Part shown: in pieces, positions 33,196 to 41,770 of the stretch
How the letters are laid out: every line of letters begins with the position of its first letter
How positions within the stretch are numbered: position 1 is the first letter of the stretch
NCBI GenBank assembly: GCA_963666415.2
Contig: CAXXPD010000002.1
Span: forward strand, 496,001 to 560,000
Direction: 5' to 3'
Origin: Bin87 sp963666415
Lineage (GTDB): Bacteria; Chloroflexota; Dehalococcoidia; Lucifugimonadales; UBA3495
Length of the DNA: 64,000 nt
The notes under the pieces: model-generated
What the model was told of the DNA's origin: nothing
Databases searched by the model: none
What the model saw: only the letters and a program-made list of their open reading frames with translations
Program-made: the position numbers and the translations under genes

Positions 33196-34403
33196 GTACC
33201 GTGTCAATCTGGTTTTGTAGGGTAGATATGCTGGAGCTTACGGCGAGCATCTTGGGTGGTAAACCGCCAGTCTATGGCTGATTTTGCTGCGTTGCGCTCG
33301 CGTTCGAGCGCCGCAACCTCTCGCCGCAGCTCCGGCTCATCGCTGATACGGCGGTTCAGACACCCTCTGCTGAAGACGCTCAACTCGATCTCAGCCATGT
33401 TCAGCCAGCTGCCATGCGTAGGAGTGTAATGAAACTCGAGGCGTTGGGCGATGCGCCGAGCTTCGCACGGCTCAAATGCTTCGTAGAGCGAGCCGAGCTT
33501 GTGGGTGTTGAGGTTGTCCAGTACCAGCCTGACCACCTCGGCATCAGGGTAGGCCTCGTCCACCAGCCACCGCATCTGGTGCGCGAAGTCCACGGCAGTG
33601 CGGCGCTCGGTCACCTCCACATGTCTCCATCCACCCTTCGGCTCGCAGATCATGAACAGGTTCCGGGTCCCGTTTCGCTGGTACTCGGTGTCATAGCGTG
33701 CCACCCGTCCGGGGGCAGCCTCGATGGGCGGACGCACCTCCCCAGTCAATTGCCTGGAGGTCTCGTCGAAACACACTACCGGACGCTCCGGATTGTACTC
33801 CGGTTGGTACAGGTCCAGCACGTCCTCCATCCGCGCCACGAACTCCCCGCTCACCTTGGGGATACACCACTCTTTCTTCTGCCAGGGCTTGAGTTCGTTT
33901 TTTTGAGTATCTGGCGCACCGTCTCCAGGGAGATGCTCTCGGCAAACTCCAACTCCACCACCTTGTCGGCCAACAACTGGAGTGTCCAGTGCGTGTGCCC
34001 TTCGGGCGCGGCGCGGCACGCGAAGGCGATCAGGTGCGCTTCCTGCTTGCCGTCCAGCTTGCGCTCCTGGCCCGGCCGCGGTCGCTCATTGATGGCGCCC
34101 TCAAGTCCTTCCTCCACGTACCGCTTCCGCGCTCTGGCGACCGTGGCCGCGTTGACCAACAGCACATCGGCTATCTCACGGTCCCGAAGCCCCTGGTCAG
34201 CCTTGAGCAGCGACAGCGCACGCTTCACGGTGCGCACTGACGCCTTGCCCCGCTGGGAAACCTCATTGAGACGGGAGCGTTCGGCCTCGGTCAGCTCTAC
34301 TTTATACTTGATGGCAGCCATGGCTGGGCACTTCCTCACACAAAGATCATGCCCCAGTATGGCTGCTTTCTCATATTATTACAAATCTACCTGGCAACGG
34401 TAC
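33196..34403 (-). mobile_element. IS630-family insertion sequence, 1208 bp
   Basis: Ends GTACCGTGTCAATCTGGTTT (left) and, inverted, GTACCGTTGCCAGGTAGATT (right) are imperfect terminal repeats closing with TTTGTA. The flanking TA at 33194-33195 and 34404-34405 is the TA duplication typical of IS630/Tc1. It interrupts the DUF2806-like gene. Confidence 0.92.
33204..34324 (-). CDS. IS630-family transposase in two overlapping frames (probable -1 frameshift)
   Basis: Upstream frame (from ATG 34324, running on to 33851) encodes the helix-turn-helix region: MAAIKYKVELTEAERSRLNE, SLLKADQGLRDREIADVLLV and VARARKRYVEEGLEGAINER. The downstream frame (to 33204) carries the catalytic domain: VVCFDETSRQLTGEVR, VRLVLDNLNTHKLGSLYEAF and HGSWLNMAEIELSVFSRGCL, giving D, D and E. 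The frames meet at a run of seven A residues in CTCAAAAAAACGAAC. A -1 slip there joins VRQILKK to NELKPWQKKEWCIPKVSGEF, so one fused protein of ~370 aa can be made. Such two-frame organisation with an A-run is known in IS630 relatives. It could also be an inactivating mutation. Confidence 0.88.
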
Positions 34404-34951
34404 TAGCTTGGTCCAAGTTCCTGAGAATGCTCAAAGCTCTGATGGGTACGCTTCCAGGTTGCTCGATCTGGCCGGCCAGAACTTTGGCCCACAGCAACTG
34501 CATTTCTTCCGACGAGACATCCTGTATGTAGTTGAAGAAGCGCGCGGTCCAGTCATGGTCCGGCTCTTGGTCAGGCACCTCCTTGTCGCCCAACAGTTCC
34601 GCAGTTTGTCCTACTACATATTCGATGTTGCCGTGGCGTTTTTCCTCTTGAAATTGGATTCTCTGACGTACCGTTTCGGCTATGTCTGTCTCGACCTGAA
34701 AATTGGACGAAGTGGATGCCAAAGCGTCGCGGGCAGCTGCTTGGGCAGTGGCGATAGTGTGAAGGGCGTCCGCCTGCCCTTGGGCCGTGATCCGGAGAGC
34801 TGCTGCTTCTCGCCGCGCTCGCCAAGGCGCCAGCATTGGACCGGCGACGGCTCCTATTCCACTGGCGGTATAGTCCAGCAGCTTGCTCAAGGCACGGACA
34901 ACAGCATTGGGATCCATGATTGACATCATCCTCGCTCGTCTTACGCCCTTT

Positions 34952-36574
34952 TCAGACAGGTTCCATGATGTTCGTTTCCGCCACCCGCAACATGCCTGAC
35001 ACTAGCCGCGGCAGCAGCGCATCGCGTTGCGTCGTCAGGGTTTCTGTTTCGGCTGTGTTTGCTACCACGCGGTTACGCATTGCATGAACGGCGTCTGAAA
35101 AACGCTTGGCTACTGGATCGCTAGGGACCAGCAGAGGAAACCCGCTCAAGACTCTGGCGTTCAGACTGGTCCGCGTAGTACCCGCTCCTCTGCCGTGTAC
35201 TACTTCCCAATAACCCGATGATTTGAGCCAGTATTGCAGCAAACGCCCATGGGCTGCATTTCGGGGGCGGAATCGAATCAAGTATGAAGCAAACACCGCG
35301 TCCAAGTCCTCCTCCACCATCACTCCGTGTCCCGGGTCAGCCATCCTTGTGATGAGCACGTCGCCTTTCCGTACTCGGAACTTTTCGCAGTCTTGCTCGG
35401 AAGCAACGCAGTGCGGCACATTAGCCCATTCAATCCACGGTCTTTTGTTGATGTCAGTAATCCGCAAGAACTTTGGGCCAACTTGCTCGGACTGAGCCGA
35501 TGCCGTATAGCCGTACTGAGGCTTATCGCACAACTCCCCCAGCGTTTTCACCTCCCACCCCTCCGGTGTCTCGCCCAGCTCTGATGGGACAAGGCTGTCC
35601 GGAAATAGTTCGTACAATTCGGCCGGGAGGCCAAGCAGCGATTCGCCCTTGCGCCAGTGTTCGTCCATCTTGGCGTGAACCGGGCCGAAGTCGACGAACC
35701 ACGACTTGTACAGGGCGCGAGCCATCTGCTCCAACGTCTCGTTCATGCGCCGGTTCAGCTCAATCTTGTCGTCCAGGGCCCCGAGGACGTTAGCTATTGC
35801 ACGTTGCTCATCTTTACTGCGTGGAGCATACAAAGGAGCCTTTGTCATGGTCGATGCGCTGGCGTTGGGCTGGGCGGACTTGTCACCCAGCACACCGTTG
35901 ATATAGGCCTTGAAGTTGGGCGACTGCAGGTAGTAAGCAAGGAACCGCGAGTCAAACTCAGGTTTAGCTACCAACCTGACCAAGTAAGACGCGAACACCG
36001 CCGTCGGGGGATTTTTGATATACGCGCTGGAACCTGTGGAGGCGCCGGTTCGTGCGATTACGATGTCCCCATCATTTAGTCTGTACTTGGTGGTCGTGGC
36101 CTCACCCGCTGCCACATACGGTACGGAATCCCAATTAATAGGACCGGAAACTATGTCAGTAATGCGAAGAAACCTAGGCCCATCCGGTTTATCTGACGCG
36201 GATGCAGTAAGGCCGTAATCTATTGCATCGCAGGCATCCGCGAGAGTGCAATCGATCCATTGGCCTCCCGGTGTCAAATGAACCCACTGGTCTTTTATGA
36301 TCTGCCTAAATCTCTCGTTGACCCGGTTTATGTCCACGACGTCCACTGCATAGGGCAACTCCGAATTCTCGAAGGCGTCCGCGAGGGCTTCAATCACCTT
36401 GCGGTCGATTTCCGTTTCGCCTTCCAGCACTAGGTCCAGATCCGAAGCGTCCCGCGCCGACCACTGCGCGCGGCTGCCGAAAACCCGGACTTCGACGCCT
36501 GCGGGCAAGTGATCCCGCAGGACATCCTGCACGATGCGCAGGTGTTCAGGTCGGATGCCAACAAAGTCGGTCAA
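34952..36574 (-). CDS. hsdS: Nucleotidyltransferase-HsdS fusion: type I restriction specificity subunit
   Basis: HsdS chooses the DNA target of type I restriction-modification. Residues ~1-105 are not HsdS but a minimal nucleotidyltransferase domain: VFGSRAQWSARDASDLDLVL has the GS-x10-DxD active site, and YAVDVVDINRVNERFRQIIK follows. Residues ~110-265 form target-recognition domain 1. A coiled linker reads DDKIELNRRMNETLEQMARA and LYKSWFVDFGPVHAKMD. Residues ~335-500 form domain 2, with a second coil at the C-terminus (VVANTAETETLTTQRDALLP). The frame is continuous, and start TTG 36574 overlaps the stop of the HEPT-like remnant. MNT and HEPT normally form a toxin-antitoxin pair. Here the MNT half has become part of HsdS. 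Confidence 0.88.
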   Translation of the reverse strand: MTDFVGIRPEHLRIVQDVLRDHLPAGVEVRVFGSRAQWSARDASDLDLVLEGETEIDRKVIEALADAFENSELPYAVDVVDINRVNERFRQIIKDQWVHLTPGGQWIDCTLADACDAIDYGLTASASDKPDGPRFLRITDIVSGPINWDSVPYVAAGEATTTKYRLNDGDIVIARTGASTGSSAYIKNPPTAVFASYLVRLVAKPEFDSRFLAYYLQSPNFKAYINGVLGDKSAQPNASASTMTKAPLYAPRSKDEQRAIANVLGALDDKIELNRRMNETLEQMARALYKSWFVDFGPVHAKMDEHWRKGESLLGLPAELYELFPDSLVPSELGETPEGWEVKTLGELCDKPQYGYTASAQSEQVGPKFLRITDINKRPWIEWANVPHCVASEQDCEKFRVRKGDVLITRMADPGHGVMVEEDLDAVFASYLIRFRPRNAAHGRLLQYWLKSSGYWEVVHGRGAGTTRTSLNARVLSGFPLLVPSDPVAKRFSDAVHAMRNRVVANTAETETLTTQRDALLPRLVSGMLRVAETNIMEPV

Positions 36575-36783
36575 GGGATGTACTCTTGGTCTGCAACTGG
36601 TTCAAGAGAAAGCGCGCTTCTGCTTGTAAGATAGGTGAACTCAAGGGCTTGGATAACGGCCAACCGCAACAACCTCTTGAGCCTTGGTTCCAGCAGAACC
36701 AAGTCAGAGTGGTAGACGCCCAGTGCCTCGTCCAATTGGGCAACCGCGTTTTCTAGCGGAGACAGGTCTAGGATTTCACCCAT
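36571..36783 (-). pseudogene. HEPT-like nucleotidyltransferase substrate-binding protein, internally deleted remnant
   Basis: 70 codons from ATG 36783, 2 bp after the hsdM stop. DLSPLENAVAQLDEALGVYH and RLLRLAVIQALEFTY match the N-terminal half of HI0074/HEPT-type proteins that pair with minimal nucleotidyltransferases. Full-length relatives are ~130-140 aa. Directly after EFTY, a different frame reads ILQAEARFLLNQLQ, which looks like the C-terminal end of such proteins. So the middle appears deleted with a frame change. A short product ending LEPVADQEYIP may still be made. Confidence 0.65.
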
Positions 36784-36785
36784 GG

Positions 36786-38360
36786 CTACGGTGCCGGAAA
36801 TCCTAGTTTTTCTAGGTTGGCGGCGATGGCCGCGTCCAGTTTTTGAGCTTCGGCCTGTTGCTCCCGCCACTGGGCAGTGAGGCGCGTCATCTTGTCCTCA
36901 AAGGGTTCGCCGTCGTCTTCGGCTATTTCGGCACCCACGTAGCGCCCGGGAGTGAGAACGTGGCCGTGTCGGCTCACTTCGTCAAGCGTCGAGCTCTTAC
37001 AGAAGCCGGCTACGTCGGCATAGTCGTCGGCTGCGTCGTTACCACGCCAAGCGTGGTAGGTGTCAGCGATGCGAGCTATGTCCTCGTCGCCCAGTTCCCG
37101 ATGGGTGCGATCAACCATGCTGCCCAGCTTACGGGCGTCAATGAACAGTATCTCGCCCCGCCGGTCGCGGAACTTTCCGTTGCGTCGGTCGCGGGCCAAG
37201 AACCACAGGCAGACCGGTATCTGGGTTGCGTAGAACAGCTGGCCCGGCAGCGCCACCATGCAGTCCACCAGGTTGGCTTCAATCAGGTTCCGGCGTATAT
37301 CGCCTTCGCCCGACTGGTTCGACGACATGGAGCCGTTAGCCAGTACGAAACCGGCGACACCGCTGGGTGCCAGGTGGTGCGCCATGTGCTGAACCCAAGC
37401 AAAGTTGGCATTGCCGACCGGCGGAACTCCGTGCTGCCAACGCTGATCGCCCTGGAGTCGGTTGCCACCCCAATCGGAGACGTTGAAAGGAGGGTTCGCC
37501 AAGATGTAGTCGGCCCGCAAGTCGGGATGGCGGTCATTGTGGAAGGTGTCGCCATGCTCAACTCCACCGTCAATCCCGCGGATAGCCAGATTCATTTTGG
37601 ACAAGCGCCAAGTTGTGTGGTTGGACTCCTGCCCGTAAATCGAAATGGCGTCCTTAGCGCGGCCACCGTTTCCGTTCCCGTTGGAGTGTGCATCAACGAA
37701 CGCTCGGGACTGCACGAACATACCGGCGGATCCGCAACAAGGGTCGTACACGCGTCCACTGTAAGGTTCCAACATTTCTACCAGGAGCCTTACGACGCAT
37801 CGAGGCGTGTAGAACTCGCCGCCGTTCTTGCCCTCGGCGCTGGCGAACCGAGACAGGAAATACTCATATACCCGGCCCAGCACGTCCTGGGCACGAGCCG
37901 AGGCGTCGCCAACCTGTATGTTACTGATCATGTCGATCAGCTGGCCCAGCCGTTGCTTGTCCAAAGCGGGGCGTGCGTACTCCTTGGGTAGTACGTCTTT
38001 GAGACTGGGATTATCCCGTTCGATGGCAACCATGGCAGCGTCCAACGTTTGCCCGATGCTCGGTTGCCGAGCCTGCGTTTGCACTTGCTGCCAGCGGGCT
38101 TCGGGTGGCACCCAAAAGATGTTGTCGGCACGGTACTCGTCGGGGTCATCGGGATCGGCGCCTGTTAGATGGCGGTTAGCTTCCAGCTTTGCTTTGACTT
38201 CGTCGAATGCGTCGGAGATGTACTTAAGGAAGATGAGGCCCAAGGCTACGTGCTTGTACTCGGCGGCGTCCATGCTGCCCCGTAGCGTGTCGGCCATCCG
38301 CCACAGCTCGGCTTCGTAGCCTACCAACGCCCCGTTGTCGTTGGCCTGTTGAGTCGCCAT
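36786..38360 (-). CDS. hsdM: Type I restriction-modification system DNA methyltransferase subunit HsdM
   Basis: N6-adenine methyltransferase subunit. The N-terminal helical domain contains ELWRMADTLRGSMDAAEYKH and VALGLIFLKYISDAFDEVKA. SAM-binding motif I is VYDPCCGSAGMFVQSRAFVD and the catalytic motif IV is YILANPPFNVSDWGG. VEHGDTFHND, GFVLANGSMSSNQSGEGDIR and LVDCMVALPGQLFYATQIPV are also typical. ATG 38360 has GGGAGGACAATTCAAT before it and is preferred to ATG 38378. At 524 aa it is intact. With HsdS it should still methylate DNA, whereas hsdR is broken, so the locus is probably modification-only now. Confidence 0.94.
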   Translation of the reverse strand: MATQQANDNGALVGYEAELWRMADTLRGSMDAAEYKHVALGLIFLKYISDAFDEVKAKLEANRHLTGADPDDPDEYRADNIFWVPPEARWQQVQTQARQPSIGQTLDAAMVAIERDNPSLKDVLPKEYARPALDKQRLGQLIDMISNIQVGDASARAQDVLGRVYEYFLSRFASAEGKNGGEFYTPRCVVRLLVEMLEPYSGRVYDPCCGSAGMFVQSRAFVDAHSNGNGNGGRAKDAISIYGQESNHTTWRLSKMNLAIRGIDGGVEHGDTFHNDRHPDLRADYILANPPFNVSDWGGNRLQGDQRWQHGVPPVGNANFAWVQHMAHHLAPSGVAGFVLANGSMSSNQSGEGDIRRNLIEANLVDCMVALPGQLFYATQIPVCLWFLARDRRNGKFRDRRGEILFIDARKLGSMVDRTHRELGDEDIARIADTYHAWRGNDAADDYADVAGFCKSSTLDEVSRHGHVLTPGRYVGAEIAEDDGEPFEDKMTRLTAQWREQQAEAQKLDAAIAANLEKLGFPAP

Positions 38361-38488
38361 ATTGAATTGTCCTCCCATAGGGGTCTACTGACGGCGATTG
38401 TAGCATCTGGTTGCTCTACTCCTGTGACGTTGACGCAGGTGGGCCGGCGGCGAGGCAGCTGTGCCCGGCTGGAGACTTCCGATGCTCG

Positions 38489-38617
38489 TTAAGCCTCCGT
38501 CGGTAGCAGCGCTCGCTGCTTTGCGGTTCTCCTCTGGAGCACCGGTGGCACTGTCAGTTCCTCGGTCGTTAGCGTTGCGTCTTCGACCCGGCGAGGTTTG
38601 GGCATCTTGACCTTCAT
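38489..38617 (-). CDS. Possible 42-aa small protein
   Basis: ATG 38617 opens a short frame starting MKVKMPKPRRVEDATLTTEE and ending AKQRALLPTEA before TAA at 38491-38489. It is basic at the start, with no recognised domain and no good ribosome site. It could be the N-terminal stub of a lost gene. The rest of 38361-38696 shows nothing else. Confidence 0.22.
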   Translation of the reverse strand: MKVKMPKPRRVEDATLTTEELTVPPVLQRRTAKQRALLPTEA

Positions 38618-38696
38618 GTGCCGTATCTAGGCATTGTCGTCAGTGTGCAGGTGGACCAGCGCCGTCGCCACGTAGACCAGGTTGGCAGCGGGGTGC

Positions 38697-38888
38697 TCAG
38701 GCTGCTGCTTGCTGAGATTTGTCCTTGAGCCAGGCCGGATTACCGCGCGCCGGCGCCATCCGTGGCCGGTTCCAGTAGGGACTTTTGCACTTGGGGCAGT
38801 TCTTCGGTTCCGGTATATTGGGTTGCTTCGGCGCCCAGCGGTGCCAGCAGCGTTCGCATAAAAAGCCGTCAATCTTGATGTAAGCCAT
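38697..38888 (-). CDS. Small zinc-ribbon protein
   Basis: 63 aa from ATG 38888 (GAGGTTACGTACC before it). Two CxxC knuckles, FLCERCWHRW and NCPKCKSPYWNRPR, form a zinc ribbon. The N-terminus MAYIKIDGFLCERC and the CKSPYWNRPR ending of the ribbon resemble small uncharacterised proteins often seen near toxin-antitoxin or mobile loci in Cyanobacteria and Chloroflexota (from memory). The frame is open to 39122, but that extension lacks family features. Function unknown; DNA, RNA or protein binding are possible. Confidence 0.7.
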   Translation of the reverse strand: MAYIKIDGFLCERCWHRWAPKQPNIPEPKNCPKCKSPYWNRPRMAPARGNPAWLKDKSQQAAA

Positions 38889-39151
38889 GGTACGTAACCT
38901 CGTCAGGCGTTGCTTGGCTATTATGTTATCAGTGAGCACAAAAATTGCCAACCATGTATTGGCCGCTGCGCTCCAACGATTGATGCAAATTGAGTTGCGC
39001 CGTCTAATGATAACGGGTGTTCGGATCCAACCTGAGAAACCTGACAATAAGTCCTTGCCGGTAACGTTACGATTGAGTACAATCCCATCAGGTAAAAAGC
39101 CTGCCGCCCGGGCGTCCGTCATACACGGATTTCAAGCCCTTTAATGACGGC

Positions 39152-39185
39152 GAGGCCGAAGGAGTTCGCAGCTACCTTCGGCCTC
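39152..39185. repeat. 11-bp stem hairpin upstream of the orphan transposase
   Basis: GAGGCCGAAGG (39152-39162) and CCTTCGGCCTC (39175-39185) with a 12-bp loop, about 40 bp before the transposase start. It may be part of the element's left end or block read-in transcription. Confidence 0.6.
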
Positions 39186-39222
39186 AGTAACCACCGGGTC
39201 CCTCGGTTTAGGAGCTTCCCCG

Positions 39223-40476
39223 ATGGTCGCTTGCGATGGTACTCGCAATGCGGGCCTCCCGCAACTTTATTCAGACCTCGCTGGTCTGCAATTTGCGCTG
39301 TCCTTGATCGACTACTCAGTCTGTGAACGTGTGTTTGGCAAAGACGTGCTGTCCGTTGGCGTAAAGCGTGGTCGCGGCAGGCCCCGCTACCCGCGCATTC
39401 CACTGGTCAAGGCTTTTCTGGCAGCTTACATCGTAGGTGCCGTGGGACGGCAAGGTATGGTGGACAAGCTGAACAGTGACCCGGCTTTGCGCCGAGCCTG
39501 CGATTGGCCCATCGGTCTACAGATACCCCACCGTTCTACCGTTTCCCGCGTTTTCGGCAAGCTGGCGGCCAACCCGTGGGTTTTGCACTATATGCTCGTC
39601 GGCTTGATCAACGCAGTCCAGGAGCTACGTCCCGACTTCGGCAAGGTGCTCGCCATCGACTCCACCGGTGTTCCCGCTTATTGCAATCCGCAGAACGAGA
39701 AGACGCGGGACCAGGAAGCCGCGTGGGGCAAGGTTCACGACCCACGTTCCAAGGAACCGGACGGAATGGTCTGGATTTACGGCTGGAAGGTCCACGTCGT
39801 GGTGGACGTGCCTACGCACGTGCCAATAGCGTTCGACGTTTCTCCGGCAAACGAGAACGACTCGCCCTATCTCCGGAAATTGTTCCGGTGGTGCATTGAA
39901 AATTATGACTGGTACAAGCCCGCCATCTTCCTGGGTGATAAAGGCTACGACGGCCGCGACAACGTCGGTGTGATTCACGACTGGGATACGGCGCCGCTCA
40001 TACCTCGAATCGAACGGACCAATCGTTCCAAGTCAAACGTCCACACGCTGAAGGGAGAGCCGATTTGCTTGGGCGGCAAGGCAATGGAGTTCATCGGCAC
40101 CGATTCACAAGCTGGGCTACACAGGTTCCGTTGTCCTGCCGACGGCTGTCATCGCCGGCAGGAACCGTTCAAGGGTTACTCAGTCTGCGACGACGAGGTG
40201 TGGGAGCCCTTTGATGATGACCCGTACACCTTGGGTGGGCTGATCAGCCGTGCTTCGCCCCACTGGGACCGGCTCTACAAGAGGCGTTGGGCTGTTGAGC
40301 GATTCTTTGGCTGGTGGTTCAGCAACGGGTGGGTTGAGAACCATACCTGCCGGGGCCGAGAGCGAACTGGACTGCACTTGCTTTTGTCGGCGGTGATGTT
40401 CGTCGCCATGGCGTTGGCGAGAATGGTTCAGTCTATGCCTGAAGCATCACTTGTTGGAATGTTGCGGGCGGCGTGA
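39223..40476 (+). CDS. IS4/IS5-superfamily-type transposase
   Basis: DDE transposase, 417 aa. KRGRGRPRYPRIPLVKAFLA and HRSTVSRVFGKLAANP form the N-terminal DNA-binding part. The catalytic residues are likely the Asp in VLAIDSTGVPAYCNP, the Asp in AIFLGDKGYDGRDN and the Glu in RLYKRRWAVERFFGWWFSNG. A Cys/His cluster, FRCPADGCHRRQEPF, sits between the second and third. It appears intact. The start is uncertain. I could not find terminal inverted repeats or a target duplication at either end, so the element's limits are not defined. Confidence 0.8.
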   Translation: MVACDGTRNAGLPQLYSDLAGLQFALSLIDYSVCERVFGKDVLSVGVKRGRGRPRYPRIPLVKAFLAAYIVGAVGRQGMVDKLNSDPALRRACDWPIGLQIPHRSTVSRVFGKLAANPWVLHYMLVGLINAVQELRPDFGKVLAIDSTGVPAYCNPQNEKTRDQEAAWGKVHDPRSKEPDGMVWIYGWKVHVVVDVPTHVPIAFDVSPANENDSPYLRKLFRWCIENYDWYKPAIFLGDKGYDGRDNVGVIHDWDTAPLIPRIERTNRSKSNVHTLKGEPICLGGKAMEFIGTDSQAGLHRFRCPADGCHRRQEPFKGYSVCDDEVWEPFDDDPYTLGGLISRASPHWDRLYKRRWAVERFFGWWFSNGWVENHTCRGRERTGLHLLLSAVMFVAMALARMVQSMPEASLVGMLRAA

Positions 40477-40560
40477 GCAAACCATTACCTACCTGGAGGA
40501 TCTCATTTTTCTCTCAGCCGTGCATAGCCCAATCTTGGAATATTTCCCTTGCCTAGTTTT

Positions 40561-41340
40561 CTATGGGGTACTTTCTAAGTAATTTGCAGACAGGTCTTCT
40601 AGTTGTTTAGCTATGTACTGGGCTTCGCTGTCAGGGAACCTTCGCGTCATCTCCAGTAGCCATCCTTGGCATTCTTGGATAGTGAGGTAGCACCCCGTGA
40701 TGATGCTAATCGCCAGTGCAGCCTTGCCGCCAATGGTCGTTGCGGTGACTCCGTGCGACAGACAATTCAGCAGCTTGAACGTCCGTCTTGCTACATCTGA
40801 AAATCCTACTGCCCCTGCTTTTTCCAGTTTGGCAGCCACTGCCTTTCTTCTGTTGTTCGAGTTGGTGACCTTTCTCTCACCTTCTATCGCCGTCCATTCG
40901 TCCGGGTTGTTCAGGCGATCTCCGAACCTTTCCCGTGCCTCGCGCAGTATCTCGCTCCCGTATGCAGGACGCCCATTCATCTCGTCCATCGCCACGGTGG
41001 GCCAAGTCACGAACTGCTCGGACAGTATTCCGTTTTCGTCGTGTATGCGCAGCCAGGCTGCATCGATGTACAGTTCGTAAGCAGTCCTCGCTTGATACCC
41101 CAAGACGCCATTGATATTTGCGTCCAGCACGCTGGACGCGCTGCTCATGAGCCTACCGGCCGCTTTCGCTATCTGGGTCGCAGCTATCGCTCGGATGATG
41201 TTTGTCTCGTCATCTGTGATCTCGGGCATCTGCCGCCACTTGGGTATCTGATTCAACCATGACTCAATCGCGGTTGCCATCAGATGTGCATTAGTTCGCT
41301 CTGTCTCTGGTCCATCAGCTGTTAAATTTCGCGCACTCAT
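40561..41340 (-). CDS. Hypothetical helical protein (possibly DUF5677-like)
   Basis: 259-aa protein, soluble and mainly helical, that I do not recognise firmly. The stretch GYQARTAYELYIDAAWLRIH, then FKLLNCLSHGVTATTIGGKA with SHG, recalls DUF5677-type proteins (R-x(3)-E and a later H), but the match is weak. It lies between two transposase loci at the edge of the restriction-modification island, on the same strand as hsdM, hsdS and hsdR, and may be a defence accessory gene. No ribosome site is obvious before ATG 41340. Confidence 0.5.
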   Translation of the reverse strand: MSARNLTADGPETERTNAHLMATAIESWLNQIPKWRQMPEITDDETNIIRAIAATQIAKAAGRLMSSASSVLDANINGVLGYQARTAYELYIDAAWLRIHDENGILSEQFVTWPTVAMDEMNGRPAYGSEILREARERFGDRLNNPDEWTAIEGERKVTNSNNRRKAVAAKLEKAGAVGFSDVARRTFKLLNCLSHGVTATTIGGKAALAISIITGCYLTIQECQGWLLEMTRRFPDSEAQYIAKQLEDLSANYLESTP

Positions 41341-41639
41341 TTCTGTTCCTAGTTTTTGGACATTGGTGGAGCTAGGTACCTGCGTTTAGTCGACACACAA
41401 GGTGGGAAACCACGCGGTTCAACAGTTCTGCTCATGCCATCGGTGATACCTGACGGCCGCCATTTACACTGTCTCCGACTATCTTCAGAGTAACATGAGG
41501 CGCAGGCCGTGAGCTCGGGTTTGGGTAATTAGCATGGCGAATCTCGTACTTTGGCCTTGTCATCACGGATTGCGGAATCCGTCGCTTAACCTGCTTGCTT
41601 CGCTAATGGCTCAAATTTTTGCACGGGCCTATACCGGCT
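41341..41639. other. Non-coding gap before the IS66-type element
   Basis: No convincing frame. It ends with the 17-bp ATTTTTGCACGGGCCTA (41615-41631), also present inverted at 28407-28423 upstream of the cobalamin operon promoter, and with TACCGGCT, the left copy of the IS66-type target duplication. Confidence 0.5.
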
Positions 41640-41770
41640 GTAACAGTTCAGACTTGGTGAGGTGAATTGGCCGAAGGCGAGGTAACAGTTCAGACTTGGT
41701 GAAGTAAATTGGCCGAAGGCGGGCTGCCAGACGCTGGCACGGGTGGCGGTGGTTATGTCATATAGAGGGA

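Larger units (their letters stand above)
31824..34929 (-). pseudogene. DUF2806-like gene between hsdS and hsdR, interrupted by two insertion sequences
   Basis: Protein of unknown function. The family name is from memory of the pattern LLWAKVLAGQIEQPGSVPIR. Fragment 1 (from 34929) starts MDPNAVVRALSKLLDYTASG and reaches ILRNLDQAS. The IS630-type element then intervenes (TA duplication). Fragment 2 resumes AKLFQVLCSACITFAPDGLQ, continues LDARVPSLGRNAGENSLQEF and ends FGFQERHWVL, where the IS5-type element sits (TTA duplication). Fragment 3 reads TPSAQRTMGGECRISGVALT and ends at 31824. Removing both elements with one duplication each gives one uninterrupted frame of about 340 codons. No other lesion is seen, so inactivation is recent. 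Its place inside the type I operon suggests an accessory defence role (inference). Confidence 0.82.

Noticed and set aside
36843..37991. 382-codon plus-strand frame
   Set aside because: Antisense to hsdM, whose SAM and NPPF motifs are clear.
39130..40560. Terminal repeats for the orphan transposase at 39223-40476
   Set aside because: I compared both flanks and found only a local hairpin on the left and no matching inverted end or target duplication, so no element boundary is claimed.
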